NCBI GenBank assembly: GCA_016205085.1
Contig: JACQJN010000213.1
Coordinates: 1 to 19,774, forward strand
Direction: 5' to 3'
Source: Elusimicrobiota bacterium
GTDB taxonomy: Bacteria > Elusimicrobiota > Elusimicrobia > JACQJN01
DNA: 19,774 nt
Every line of letters starts with the position of its first letter. Position 1 is the first letter of the stretch. A model generated the notes under the pieces. It was not told the origin of the DNA. It saw only the letters and a list, made by a program, of their open reading frames with translations, and did no database searches. The position numbers were made by a program, and so were the translations under genes. Positions 1-6,893 of the stretch are shown piece after piece.

Positions 1-27
1 AAAATCAAGAAGTCTCGTCGTTCTGCA

Positions 28-143
28 ACGGCGGGAGCAAACCAGTAAACGATGTTGGTGCGCGAAAGGCTGCGAAGGGAACAAGGGCCCGATGTTGGGA
101 CCTATGGGCGCAGGGAAAGGGGACGACGGGAGTAAACCAGTAA
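28..143. repeat. Direct-repeat gap at window start
   Basis: Two 21-base copies beginning ACGRCGGGAG and ending AAACCAGTAA lie at 28-48 and 123-143 and agree at 19 of 21 positions. Between them the nine bases CGATGTTGG occur at 50-58 and 90-98. No open frame here has recognisable protein features, so I read 1-223 as non-coding sequence downstream of the minus-strand tRNA genes. The 10-mer AGTAAACCAG of the second copy recurs in the gltA leader at 4411-4420, and CTGCGAAGGG (70-79) recurs at 7955-7964. These shared words may mark a dispersed intergenic repeat or may be chance. Confidence 0.5.
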
Positions 144-223
144 GAAATTTGACAAAACTGGCCGAACAGCGCAATAAAACCCAACAAAATGGCTTCGGAA
201 CAACGGATAAGCGAAGAAAAAAC

Positions 224-301
224 TGGCGGGGTCGACGGGATTCGTACCCGCGGTCTGCGCCTGGACAGGGCGACGTGTTAACCAGGCTACACCACGACCC
301 C
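224..301 (-). tRNA. tRNA-Asp (anticodon GUC)
   Basis: Read on the minus strand this folds as a full cloverleaf. The acceptor stem is GGGGTCG/CGACCCC, the D stem GTGT/ACAC, the anticodon loop CTGTCCA gives GTC, and the T stem is GCGGG/CCCGT. The discriminator is G, typical of Asp, and CCA is encoded (224-226). Three positions are unusual. The base after the anticodon (position 37) is C rather than a purine, the T loop is TACGAAT with A at the normally invariant U55, and pair 27-43 is T-C. A short T run follows the CCA on the minus strand. The gene lies 35 bases downstream of tRNA-Val and is probably co-transcribed with it. Confidence 0.93.
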
Positions 302-336
302 AATTAAGGAGTCACGAGAAGCATTATATAAAAAAT

Positions 337-408
337 TGGGCCGTGAGGGATTTGAACCCCCGACCTACCGCGTGTAAGGCGGACGCTCTGCCGCTGAGCT
401 AACGGCCC
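337..408 (-). tRNA. tRNA-Val (anticodon UAC)
   Basis: Read on the minus strand it gives a 72-base cloverleaf. The acceptor stem is GGGCCGT/ACGGCCC, the D stem GCTC/GAGC, and the anticodon loop CTTACAC gives TAC. The T arm has loop TTCAAAT and the discriminator is A. CCA is not encoded (ATTT follows), unlike the neighbouring tRNA-Asp, so CCA must be added after transcription. The outermost anticodon-stem pair is a T-T mismatch. It starts 30 bases downstream of the typA stop codon and precedes tRNA-Asp on the same strand. Confidence 0.95.
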
Positions 409-419
409 TAAAAGCTTAG

Positions 420-447
420 AGTATCAAGTGGGAGTGGGTTAAGTCAA
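420..447 (-). promoter_or_regulatory. Candidate sigma-70 promoter for the tRNA pair
   Basis: On the minus strand TTGACT (442-447) is followed after 16 bases by GATACT (420-425). This is 5/6 and 4/6 of the sigma-70 consensus. The mature tRNA-Val 5' end lies 11 bases after the -10 element. The -35 box lies within the last codons and stop of typA, so the tRNAs could be transcribed independently of typA. The assignment rests on sequence match and position only. Confidence 0.45.
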
Positions 448-2268
448 TCGTTCTTCTTTTTCGGAACGTTTGCGCTCGGCCCGCTTTAGAATTTTTTTTC
501 GGAGCCGGATGGATTTGGGGGTGACCTCCACCAATTCGTCCTCAGCGATAAATTCGATGGCCTGCTCCAGGCTGAATTGGCGTGGAGGGGTCAATACGAT
601 GGCCTCATCCGAAGCCTTGGAGCGCATGTTGGTCAGGTGTTTGGTTTTGCAAGGGTTGACCACCATGTCGTTTTCTCGAGAATTTTGCGCCACAATCATT
701 CCTTCGTAAACCGATATTCCGGGTCCCATAAACATTTGGGCCCTGTCCTGGAGATTAAATAGAGCATAGCCCGTGGTGGCGCCGGCTTCCATGGCGATCA
801 GCACTCCATTGGTTCTGATGGCCACATCCCCGGCTTTGGGAGCGTAGCCGTGAAAGCTGTGGTGCATGATTCCTGTTCCACGGGTGAGCGTAAGAAATTC
901 GGATTTAAAACCGATAAGGGATCGCGAGGGAATTGTATATTCCAGTCTCAGCCGGTCCGCTCCCTCATTTTTCATGTCCGCCATCTGGCCCCCGCGCCGT
1001 CCCAGGCTCTCAAATACGGCTCCTTGCTGGTCTTTATGGATGTCCAGAACCAGGTATTCTGTGGGTTCCAGTCTTTGCCCATTTTCTTCCTTATATATGA
1101 CTTCCGGCCGGGATACCGCCAGTTCAAATCCTTCCCGCCGCATGGTTTCGATCAGGATGGTCAGATGCAATTCTCCCCGGCCCGAGACCTTGAATTTGCC
1201 TTCCCCGGGAAGCTCCTCGATTTTTAAGCCCACATTGGTTCGGGCTTCCTGGAGCAGCCGCGCCTTGAGGTGGCGGCTGGTGACGAATTTTCCCTCCTGG
1301 CCGGCGAAAGGACTGTCGTTGACCAAAAACTCCATGGAGAGGGTGGGTTGTTCTATTACCAAAGGGGGAAGGGCAACGGGGTGATCCGGGCTTGCCAATG
1401 TGTCGCCTACCTCCACTTCTTCCAAGCCGGCCACGGCTACGATGTCTCCGGCTTCAGCCGAATCCACTTCTCTTCGGCTCAATCCGAAGAAGCGCTCCAG
1501 GCGGTTGATTTTACAGGGGACCGTCTTGCCTCCCGGTTTGGCCACCACCGCCGCCTGGCCTTTGGAGATGACGCCGTTGACGATTCGGCCGATTCCTATT
1601 TTTCCCACGAAGCTGTTTTGGTCCAGCATGGTGACCAGCATTTGCAGCGGTTTTGTTTTGTCCGCTTGCGGCTGAGGGACGAAGCGCAGGATGGTGTCAA
1701 ACAGGGGAGTAAGGTTTTGGGAGGGGGTGTGCGGTTCCGGGGTCACCCAGCCCTGTTTGCCTGAGGCGTAGAGCACGGGAAATTCCAGTTGGGGATCGGT
1801 AGCTCCCAAATCGATGAAGAGGCTGAAGATTTGATTTAGGGCTTGGGTGGGTTGGGCATTGGGCCGGTCCATCTTGTTGATGATGACGATGGGAACCAGA
1901 CCGAGCTGCAGGGCTTTTCTTAATACAAATTTGGTTTGGGGCATGGGCCCATCCACGGCATCCACCAGGAGAAGAGCCCCATCCACCATCCTTAAGATAC
2001 GTTCCACCTCGCTGCCGAAATCGGCGTGCCCCGGGGTGTCTACGATGTTGATGGTATGTCCCTGATACGGTACCGATGTGCATTTAGAGAGGATGGTGAT
2101 TCCCCTCTCCCTTTCCAGGGGGTTGGAGTCTAGGACCGTCTCTTGGGCTTCTTCCACCTTCACGTGGAATTCTCCCGTTTGTTGGAGCATGGCGTCCACC
2201 AGGGTAGTTTTTCCATGGTCCACATGAGCGATGATGGCGATGTTTCTGATTTTGGAGCGATTAGACAT
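439..2268 (-). CDS. typA: Ribosome-associated GTPase TypA/BipA
   Basis: This 609-residue protein is a translational GTPase of the TypA/BipA family, related to EF-G and LepA, which binds the ribosome and helps in large-subunit assembly and stress or cold adaptation. All G motifs are visible: AHVDHGKT (residues 14-21), RGITI (55-59), DTPGH (77-81), NKMD (131-134) and ASGK (168-171). The beta-barrel, EF-G-like and TypA-specific C-terminal parts follow, ending in a lysine/arginine-rich tail. The length is normal for the family. The ATG abuts the TAA of the upstream SpoIID-like gene with no spacer and only a weak GGAA upstream, so translation is probably coupled. Two tRNA genes follow downstream. 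Confidence 0.97.
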   Translation of the reverse strand: MSNRSKIRNIAIIAHVDHGKTTLVDAMLQQTGEFHVKVEEAQETVLDSNPLERERGITILSKCTSVPYQGHTINIVDTPGHADFGSEVERILRMVDGALLLVDAVDGPMPQTKFVLRKALQLGLVPIVIINKMDRPNAQPTQALNQIFSLFIDLGATDPQLEFPVLYASGKQGWVTPEPHTPSQNLTPLFDTILRFVPQPQADKTKPLQMLVTMLDQNSFVGKIGIGRIVNGVISKGQAAVVAKPGGKTVPCKINRLERFFGLSRREVDSAEAGDIVAVAGLEEVEVGDTLASPDHPVALPPLVIEQPTLSMEFLVNDSPFAGQEGKFVTSRHLKARLLQEARTNVGLKIEELPGEGKFKVSGRGELHLTILIETMRREGFELAVSRPEVIYKEENGQRLEPTEYLVLDIHKDQQGAVFESLGRRGGQMADMKNEGADRLRLEYTIPSRSLIGFKSEFLTLTRGTGIMHHSFHGYAPKAGDVAIRTNGVLIAMEAGATTGYALFNLQDRAQMFMGPGISVYEGMIVAQNSRENDMVVNPCKTKHLTNMRSKASDEAIVLTPPRQFSLEQAIEFIAEDELVEVTPKSIRLRKKILKRAERKRSEKEERLT

Positions 2269-4335
2269 TTAATATTCCAGTTGATGCGGTTCGGTGGCGG
2301 GATAATAGTGGTGGAGAATCTCAGGGTGGGATTTCCCGTATTTGCCCGCCAATGTGGCGGAACCTGTTTGACACAGGCCGACCGCGTGTCCCCAGCCGCC
2401 TCCAAAAATCCAGTATTCTATCGGATTGCCTTGACCGTCCTTTCTGGTTTCGATGAGAAACAGAGTGCTTCGGAGCTGCCCCATGTTTCGGCGGATGAGA
2501 TTTTCCTTTCGGATGGCCGCTTTTCTTCGAGAGCCGATCACCCACAACTCGTTGATGTTGCCGGTGACGCTTCTTTTGACCGGGACGATAGACAGAAGTT
2601 TTCCGATCCGGTGGTGGCGGTTGAGGCGATCCTCCAAGTCACGGTGAGAGATGACGCGGACCCATCTAAATTCGGAGAAGGAGGAGTAGTCCGGGGCTTG
2701 GCAATAGACCGAGGGAAAGCCCTTGATCCACAGCAGGAGTTCCCAAGGAGAGCTTGGGGGAGTGATCTTGTCGGGATTCCCATCCAGGATTCCTTTGAGG
2801 TAGGGCGTTTGAAACCAGCCTTTGATTTCGGAGGAGTCCTGGGTTTGTCCTCCGCAGGTGGAGTGGTACAGGCTTTGGGCCAAGCGGTTTTTGTAGTACA
2901 AGACGATCCCCCTAGTTTCATGCACCGCCTGGTTGGAGCGCGCGCTCTCGGCTTGGACCCCGCGATAGACTTGGCAGTGCTGACTGTCGCATAGGTCATA
3001 CAGTTTTCCATGAGGCCGTATGAACTGTTGTCTATAGAAAATTTGGGTGCGGGCGATGATGGCTTGGCTTTTAAGAGCCTCCATGGGCCACCGACTGGGC
3101 ACCTCCGAAGGAAGGACTCCCAAAAGATATTCTTCCGCCGTCAAAATATTGGTGATCACCAATCCCCATTTTCTGTGTGGAACAATCTCGACGATGCCGC
3201 GAAGCTCCCTGTCCGCGATCCCTCCCCAGGCGAAACCTTTCCCGTATTCTATTTTCTGGACGATGATGGTCTGGCTGGAGGCGGAGAGGGGTTCTATACG
3301 GATGGGATGGGAGAAGGGTCCTAGTTTGGTGCCGCTGGAGATGACCATGAATGTGCCTTTTCTGCCGGATCGGATCTCCCACATTTCGCTGGCTCCCCCT
3401 TGGGCGTACTCCTTGCCGGTTTTGCCGCCCACCAGCTTGAAAGGGCCTCCGGACCAGAATGAGAGTTTGTCTATTCTGTTGGGTGTTCCTCCTCCGGAGG
3501 TGCCTATGCCTACTTTTAGTTTGGGGATTCGGTCGGCGTCCATGACGGGTTGTATGGGAGTGGGGATGTTCACTTTGACGGCCGGCAGAAGTTCTTCAGG
3601 AGACTGGGTCAATTGTGTTTTTAGTTTTTCGGTCATTCCCAGAGCGAACTGGTGTCCTGAGTCCACCTGCAGAAGTTTGGAGTACTGTTTCCAAGCGGCA
3701 TCCGGACTGCCCAATTTCATTTGAATCTGCGCCAGCAAAAGCCTGGATTCTATGAAGGAAAAATCTCTCTTCAGGCATTGGATAAGCCTTTCCGTCGCTT
3801 CTTTGTCCTTGTCCGCCACGGCGTAGGCTTTTCCCAGAAGATAATCCACGATGGCGTAGGAGGGCGTGCTCTGTTGGAGCTGTTGTAAAACTTCGATGGC
3901 CTGGAGAGGATTGTTCATCTCCAACATGGCGGAGGCCAAGCCCAGCTGAGCGCGGGGGTGATTTTTGCTCAGCTTCGCCGCGGCGTCGAATTGAAGGCGG
4001 GCCTGCATGATGTTCCCGGAATCAAACAACAACCAGCCCAGTTCCGTCAGAATTTCCGCATCTTGGGGGGCGAGTTGAAGGGCGGAGTCCAGAGCCTGGA
4101 TCGCTTCCTGGTACTTCCCGTTCTCTTTTAATACGGCGGCCAGATCCAGGAGTGGGATCAGTTGGCCGGGATGGGCTTGGGCAGCCTCTTTAAATATTTG
4201 GGTGGCTTGGGTGAGTCTTCCGGAGAGGTAGAGGGAGCGCCCCTGGGCCATCAATTTTTGCAGGTCCTGCGCCTGAGTCTGAAGGGTTACGGCAAGCCAT
4301 AAAATTTTTAAAAAAGGTAGCATCGGGGACGCCAT
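2269..4335 (-). CDS. TPR-SpoIID/LytB domain protein
   Basis: This 688-residue protein has a hydrophobic N-terminus (residues 1-23, a likely signal peptide) and TPR-like helical repeats at about 25-240. A SpoIID/LytB domain occupies roughly 380-685. SpoIID hallmarks are E411 in the LPSEVPSRWP motif (the catalytic Glu region of SpoIID lytic transglycosylase), the ALKSQAIIART helix (420-430), the CDSQHCQVYRG loop (449-459), the YHSTCGGQT motif (490-498) and the C-terminal GGGWGHAVGLCQTG (645-658). The family cleaves denuded peptidoglycan glycan strands or enhances amidases. The TPR part suggests partner binding in the envelope. It is the first gene of a unit with typA. The start could also be the internal ATG at codon 5, which gives a tidier signal peptide; neither start has a clear ribosome-binding site. 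Confidence 0.88.
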   Translation of the reverse strand: MASPMLPFLKILWLAVTLQTQAQDLQKLMAQGRSLYLSGRLTQATQIFKEAAQAHPGQLIPLLDLAAVLKENGKYQEAIQALDSALQLAPQDAEILTELGWLLFDSGNIMQARLQFDAAAKLSKNHPRAQLGLASAMLEMNNPLQAIEVLQQLQQSTPSYAIVDYLLGKAYAVADKDKEATERLIQCLKRDFSFIESRLLLAQIQMKLGSPDAAWKQYSKLLQVDSGHQFALGMTEKLKTQLTQSPEELLPAVKVNIPTPIQPVMDADRIPKLKVGIGTSGGGTPNRIDKLSFWSGGPFKLVGGKTGKEYAQGGASEMWEIRSGRKGTFMVISSGTKLGPFSHPIRIEPLSASSQTIIVQKIEYGKGFAWGGIADRELRGIVEIVPHRKWGLVITNILTAEEYLLGVLPSEVPSRWPMEALKSQAIIARTQIFYRQQFIRPHGKLYDLCDSQHCQVYRGVQAESARSNQAVHETRGIVLYYKNRLAQSLYHSTCGGQTQDSSEIKGWFQTPYLKGILDGNPDKITPPSSPWELLLWIKGFPSVYCQAPDYSSFSEFRWVRVISHRDLEDRLNRHHRIGKLLSIVPVKRSVTGNINELWVIGSRRKAAIRKENLIRRNMGQLRSTLFLIETRKDGQGNPIEYWIFGGGWGHAVGLCQTGSATLAGKYGKSHPEILHHYYPATEPHQLEY

Positions 4336-4362
4336 TGTATCATTTTGTATCGGGTCCTTAAC

Positions 4363-4391
4363 TTGACAGAAGGGGAGAGGGGGAGTATACT
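4363..4391 (+). promoter_or_regulatory. Sigma-70 promoter of gltA
   Basis: A perfect -35 TTGACA (4363-4368) is followed by a 17-base spacer and -10 TATACT (4386-4391, 5/6 match). It lies 44 bases upstream of the gltA start codon, in the divergent gap between the SpoIID-like gene and gltA. Transcription would start near 4397-4400. This is the best promoter match in the window. Confidence 0.8.
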
Positions 4392-4394
4392 AGA

Positions 4395-4434
4395 GCGGTC
4401 TTAAAACCGCAGTAAACCAGAGAGGTGCCCACCT
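4395..4434 (+). promoter_or_regulatory. gltA leader: inverted repeat and ribosome-binding site
   Basis: GCGGT (4395-4399) and ACCGC (4406-4410) form an inverted repeat around CTTAAA exactly at the predicted transcription start, the place for an operator or a 5' hairpin. The Shine-Dalgarno-like AGAGGTG (4421-4427) lies 7 bases before the ATG. The bases AGGT and ACCT on either side of GCCC can pair, so the ribosome-binding site may be partly masked. The regulatory role is inferred. Confidence 0.35.
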
Positions 4435-5580
4435 ATGGAAATTAAAGAGAAAAGTCTAGAGTATGCTCCCGGTTTAGAAGGGGTCGTGGCCTGTAGAACA
4501 CGCATCTGCCAAATCGACGGCCAGGCCGGCAAGCTTTATTACGCGGGATATCCCATCGAGGACTTGGCTCAGAATTCCACGTTCGAGGAGGTTTGCTTTC
4601 TTCTTTGGAACCAAAGGCTTCCCCGTCATGATGAATTGGAAAATTTAGAAAAAATCTTCCGTGAGAACCGGTCGCTTCCTCAAGAGGTCATCGCGTTTCT
4701 GGAGTTGGCCCCTCATACGGCGCATCCCATGGATGCTTTAAGGACGATCGCCAGCCTTCTGTCTTGCTTTGACATCAATTTAGAAAAGTCTCCGGAGGCC
4801 AATCTGCAGAGGGCCATATTTTTGACGGCTCGTTTTCCGACCATCGTGGCCACTTTTCATCGGTTGAGACAGAATCAAAAGCCCGTTCTCCCTCATCCCA
4901 GCCTGGGATTTGCCGCTAATTTCCTGTATATGCTTTTTGGAAAGGAACCGACGCCCAATCAGGCCAAGGTCATGGATGCCGCATTGATTTTGCATGCCGA
5001 TCATGAGATGAATGCCTCCACATTCGCCTCCTTGGTGACGGCATCCACTCTATCGGATATCTATTCCGCCGTGGCCAGCGGAATCGGGGCTCTCAAAGGT
5101 CCTCTCCATGGAGGAGCCAATGAGGCGGTCTTGAAGATGTTGATGGAGATCGCCGATCCGGCCAATGTGGAGAGCTATGTCGATCAGGCCTTGACCAAGA
5201 AAGTCAAAATCATGGGTTTTGGCCACCGCATCTACAAGAACTATGACCCGCGGGCCCGCATTTTTAAGGAATACGCGCGCAGGCTTTCCGAAAGGACCAA
5301 GTTCAGCCGCTTCTTCAAGATCAACGAAAAACTGGAGGAGGTAATGCAGGCCAAAAAAGGCCAGCATGGGATATTCCCGAATGTGGACCTCTACTCCGGC
5401 ATCGTCTATCATCAACTGGGCATTCCGGCGGATTTATTCACTCCCATATTCGCCATCGCGCGCGTTTCGGGTTGGACGGCTCATATCCTGGAGTACTGGC
5501 AGGAGAACAGGCTTTTTAGACCCAACGCCCTGTACGAGGGTCCTGCTCCCAGAGCGTATGTTTCGATGGGGCAGAGATAG
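4435..5580 (+). CDS. gltA: Citrate synthase
   Basis: This 381-residue protein condenses acetyl-CoA with oxaloacetate to citrate, the entry step of the TCA cycle. The catalytic triad is visible: His225 in GPLHGGANE, His264 in GFGHRIYKNYDPRA and Asp318 in FPNVDLYSG. The HADHEMNAS motif (187-195) and the C-terminal ENRLFRP and YEGP substrate-binding segments are also present. The length matches the short CitZ-type or 2-methylcitrate synthase branch of the family, so 2-methylcitrate activity cannot be excluded. The neighbouring succinyl-CoA synthetase genes favour a TCA role. The start is fixed by AGAGGTG seven bases upstream and a strong promoter. A rho-independent terminator follows at 5627-5656. 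Confidence 0.95.
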   Translation: MEIKEKSLEYAPGLEGVVACRTRICQIDGQAGKLYYAGYPIEDLAQNSTFEEVCFLLWNQRLPRHDELENLEKIFRENRSLPQEVIAFLELAPHTAHPMDALRTIASLLSCFDINLEKSPEANLQRAIFLTARFPTIVATFHRLRQNQKPVLPHPSLGFAANFLYMLFGKEPTPNQAKVMDAALILHADHEMNASTFASLVTASTLSDIYSAVASGIGALKGPLHGGANEAVLKMLMEIADPANVESYVDQALTKKVKIMGFGHRIYKNYDPRARIFKEYARRLSERTKFSRFFKINEKLEEVMQAKKGQHGIFPNVDLYSGIVYHQLGIPADLFTPIFAIARVSGWTAHILEYWQENRLFRPNALYEGPAPRAYVSMGQR

Positions 5581-5587
5581 AATGGTC

Positions 5588-5715
5588 CTAGTTGTCTGGA
5601 ATTTGCCCTTGGCCCCCGAGCCCCTGATGGGGAACCCCAGGGTTCCCATCTTTTTTCCGCCCGAGGCGGTTCTCCCCTCCCTACGGGGGCTTACGGGCAA
5701 ATGTCCAGCAACTAG
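5588..5715. repeat. Imperfect palindromic intergenic element
   Basis: The left arm (5588-5618) and the reverse complement of the right arm (5684-5715) share CTAGTTG, CTGGA, ATTTGCCC and GCCCCCG in the same order, differing by a few single-base shifts. The arms enclose further hairpins: 5627-5649 with a T run (the gltA terminator) and CCGCC-CGA-GGCGG at 5657-5669. The right end stops five bases before the sucC ATG. The layout resembles a small non-autonomous inverted-repeat element (MITE-like) or a bidirectional structured spacer. No target-site duplication is obvious, and copy number in the genome is unknown. Confidence 0.6.
5627..5656 (+). terminator. Rho-independent terminator after gltA
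   Basis: ATGGG(G)AACCC pairs with GGGTTCCCAT around a tiny loop (5627-5649), followed by a run of six T (5651-5656). It lies 47 bases after the gltA stop and inside the 128-base palindromic element. It should reduce but may not abolish read-through into sucC. Confidence 0.75.
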
Positions 5716-5720
5716 TTGAT

Positions 5721-6893
5721 ATGAAACTCCTTGAGTATGAGTCCAAATTGTTATTTCAGTCCCACGGAATTCCTGTTCCTAAATCCGGAGGCGTTATTTC
5801 TTCGGTAAGGCAGCTTGCGCCTGCTCTGAAACGAATCGGGAAGGGCCCGTGGGTTTTAAAGGCTCAGGTTTTGGCCGGCGGCCGCGGAAAGGCCGGAGGC
5901 ATCAAGGTGGCCAAGACGGCTCCGGAAGCCAAGCAGATTGCCCAGTCCATGCTGGGAATGAAGATGCAAACCCATCAAACGGGTGGGCGTGCGCTGACGG
6001 TCCGGGAGGTGTTGGTGGAGCAGGCGGCTTCCATAGAGAGGGAGATTTATTTGGCGGTCACCATGGACCGTGGCAAGGGCACGCCGGTTCTGGTGGGTTG
6101 CGGAGAGGGTGGGGTGGAGATCGAAGAGATTGCTCGGACTCGTCCCCAAAAGATTTTGAAGGAGGAGGTGGATTGCGAGTCCGGGCTGGAGGCTTTCCGC
6201 GCGCGCAGGATGGGGTATGCCCTGGACTTGGGAAACCAGATTTCATCTTTTGTCAAATTGGTCCAAGCCTTGGCGGATATTTTTCTTGAGAAAGATGCCA
6301 GTTTGGTGGAGATAAATCCTCTGGTTTTAAGTTCGGGTCAGCTTCTGGCTTTGGATGCAAAAGTAGTTTTGGATGACAACGCCGCGTTTCGACACCCTGA
6401 GTGGGCCCGGCAGACGGATCATGAGTCTAGCTTACTGGAAAAAGAGGCCAAAAAGGTGGGTATTTCCTATATCGGATTGGAGGGAGATATAGGCTGTCTG
6501 GTCAATGGGGCCGGGTTGGCGATGGGAACGATGGATTCTATCAAGCTGGCGGGAGGAGATCCGGCCAATTTTTTGGACGTGGGAGGAGGGGCCAACGTGG
6601 AGCAGGTGGAGCGGGCTTTTCAAATCCTGCTTAAAGATTCCAAGGTGAAGGCGGTGCTGATCAATATATTCGGCGGAATCATGAAATGCGATACGATTGC
6701 CCAGGGGATTATCAGTGCCATTCAAAATATAAAGAGCACTTCGAGTTTGCCTCCTATTGTGGTGCGGTTGGAAGGCACGCGGGTAAAAGAGGGAAAGGAG
6801 CTTTTGGCCGGTTCGGGTTTACCGTTAGTTCAGGCGAGCAGCCTTTCGGAGGCGGCCGAGAAGGTGGTCGCTGTCGTCAAGGGTCCGTCATGA
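5721..6893 (+). CDS. sucC: Succinyl-CoA synthetase beta subunit (ADP/GDP-forming)
   Basis: This 390-residue protein is the beta subunit of succinate-CoA ligase, which converts succinyl-CoA to succinate with formation of ATP or GTP. The N-terminal ATP-grasp domain (about 1-240) shows LLEYESK at the start, KAQVLAGGRGKAGG (47-60) in the nucleotide site and LVEINPLV (195-202) for metal binding. The C-terminal ligase domain has NGAGLAMGTMD (262-272), FLDVGGGANVEQV (284-296) and INIFGGIMKCD (314-324). The length is normal. No Shine-Dalgarno sequence precedes the ATG, which sits just beyond the right end of the palindromic element, yet the N-terminus aligns with the family start. It overlaps sucD by four bases (ATGA). 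Confidence 0.96.
   Translation: MKLLEYESKLLFQSHGIPVPKSGGVISSVRQLAPALKRIGKGPWVLKAQVLAGGRGKAGGIKVAKTAPEAKQIAQSMLGMKMQTHQTGGRALTVREVLVEQAASIEREIYLAVTMDRGKGTPVLVGCGEGGVEIEEIARTRPQKILKEEVDCESGLEAFRARRMGYALDLGNQISSFVKLVQALADIFLEKDASLVEINPLVLSSGQLLALDAKVVLDDNAAFRHPEWARQTDHESSLLEKEAKKVGISYIGLEGDIGCLVNGAGLAMGTMDSIKLAGGDPANFLDVGGGANVEQVERAFQILLKDSKVKAVLINIFGGIMKCDTIAQGIISAIQNIKSTSSLPPIVVRLEGTRVKEGKELLAGSGLPLVQASSLSEAAEKVVAVVKGPS

Noticed and set aside
5..187. Minus-strand open frame of 60 codons at the window start
   Set aside because: It is built from the direct repeats, has no ribosome-binding site and no family-like sequence, so it was not called a gene.
2143..2994. Long plus-strand open frame opposite the SpoIID-like gene
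   Set aside because: It has no recognisable motif and lies fully antisense to a gene with clear SpoIID signatures and TypA motifs; it is a by-product of codon use.
4348..4425. Divergent minus-strand promoter for the SpoIID-like gene (TTTACT with TAGTAT)
   Set aside because: Only 4/6 matches in each box with an 18-base spacer, overlapping the much better gltA promoter; a promoter must exist nearby but this one is not supported.
6686..6889. N-terminal extension of sucD upstream of 6890
   Set aside because: The frame is open but overlaps sucC and is not family-like; SucD proteins start at the MSILIDNNTRV segment and AAGGG precedes that ATG.
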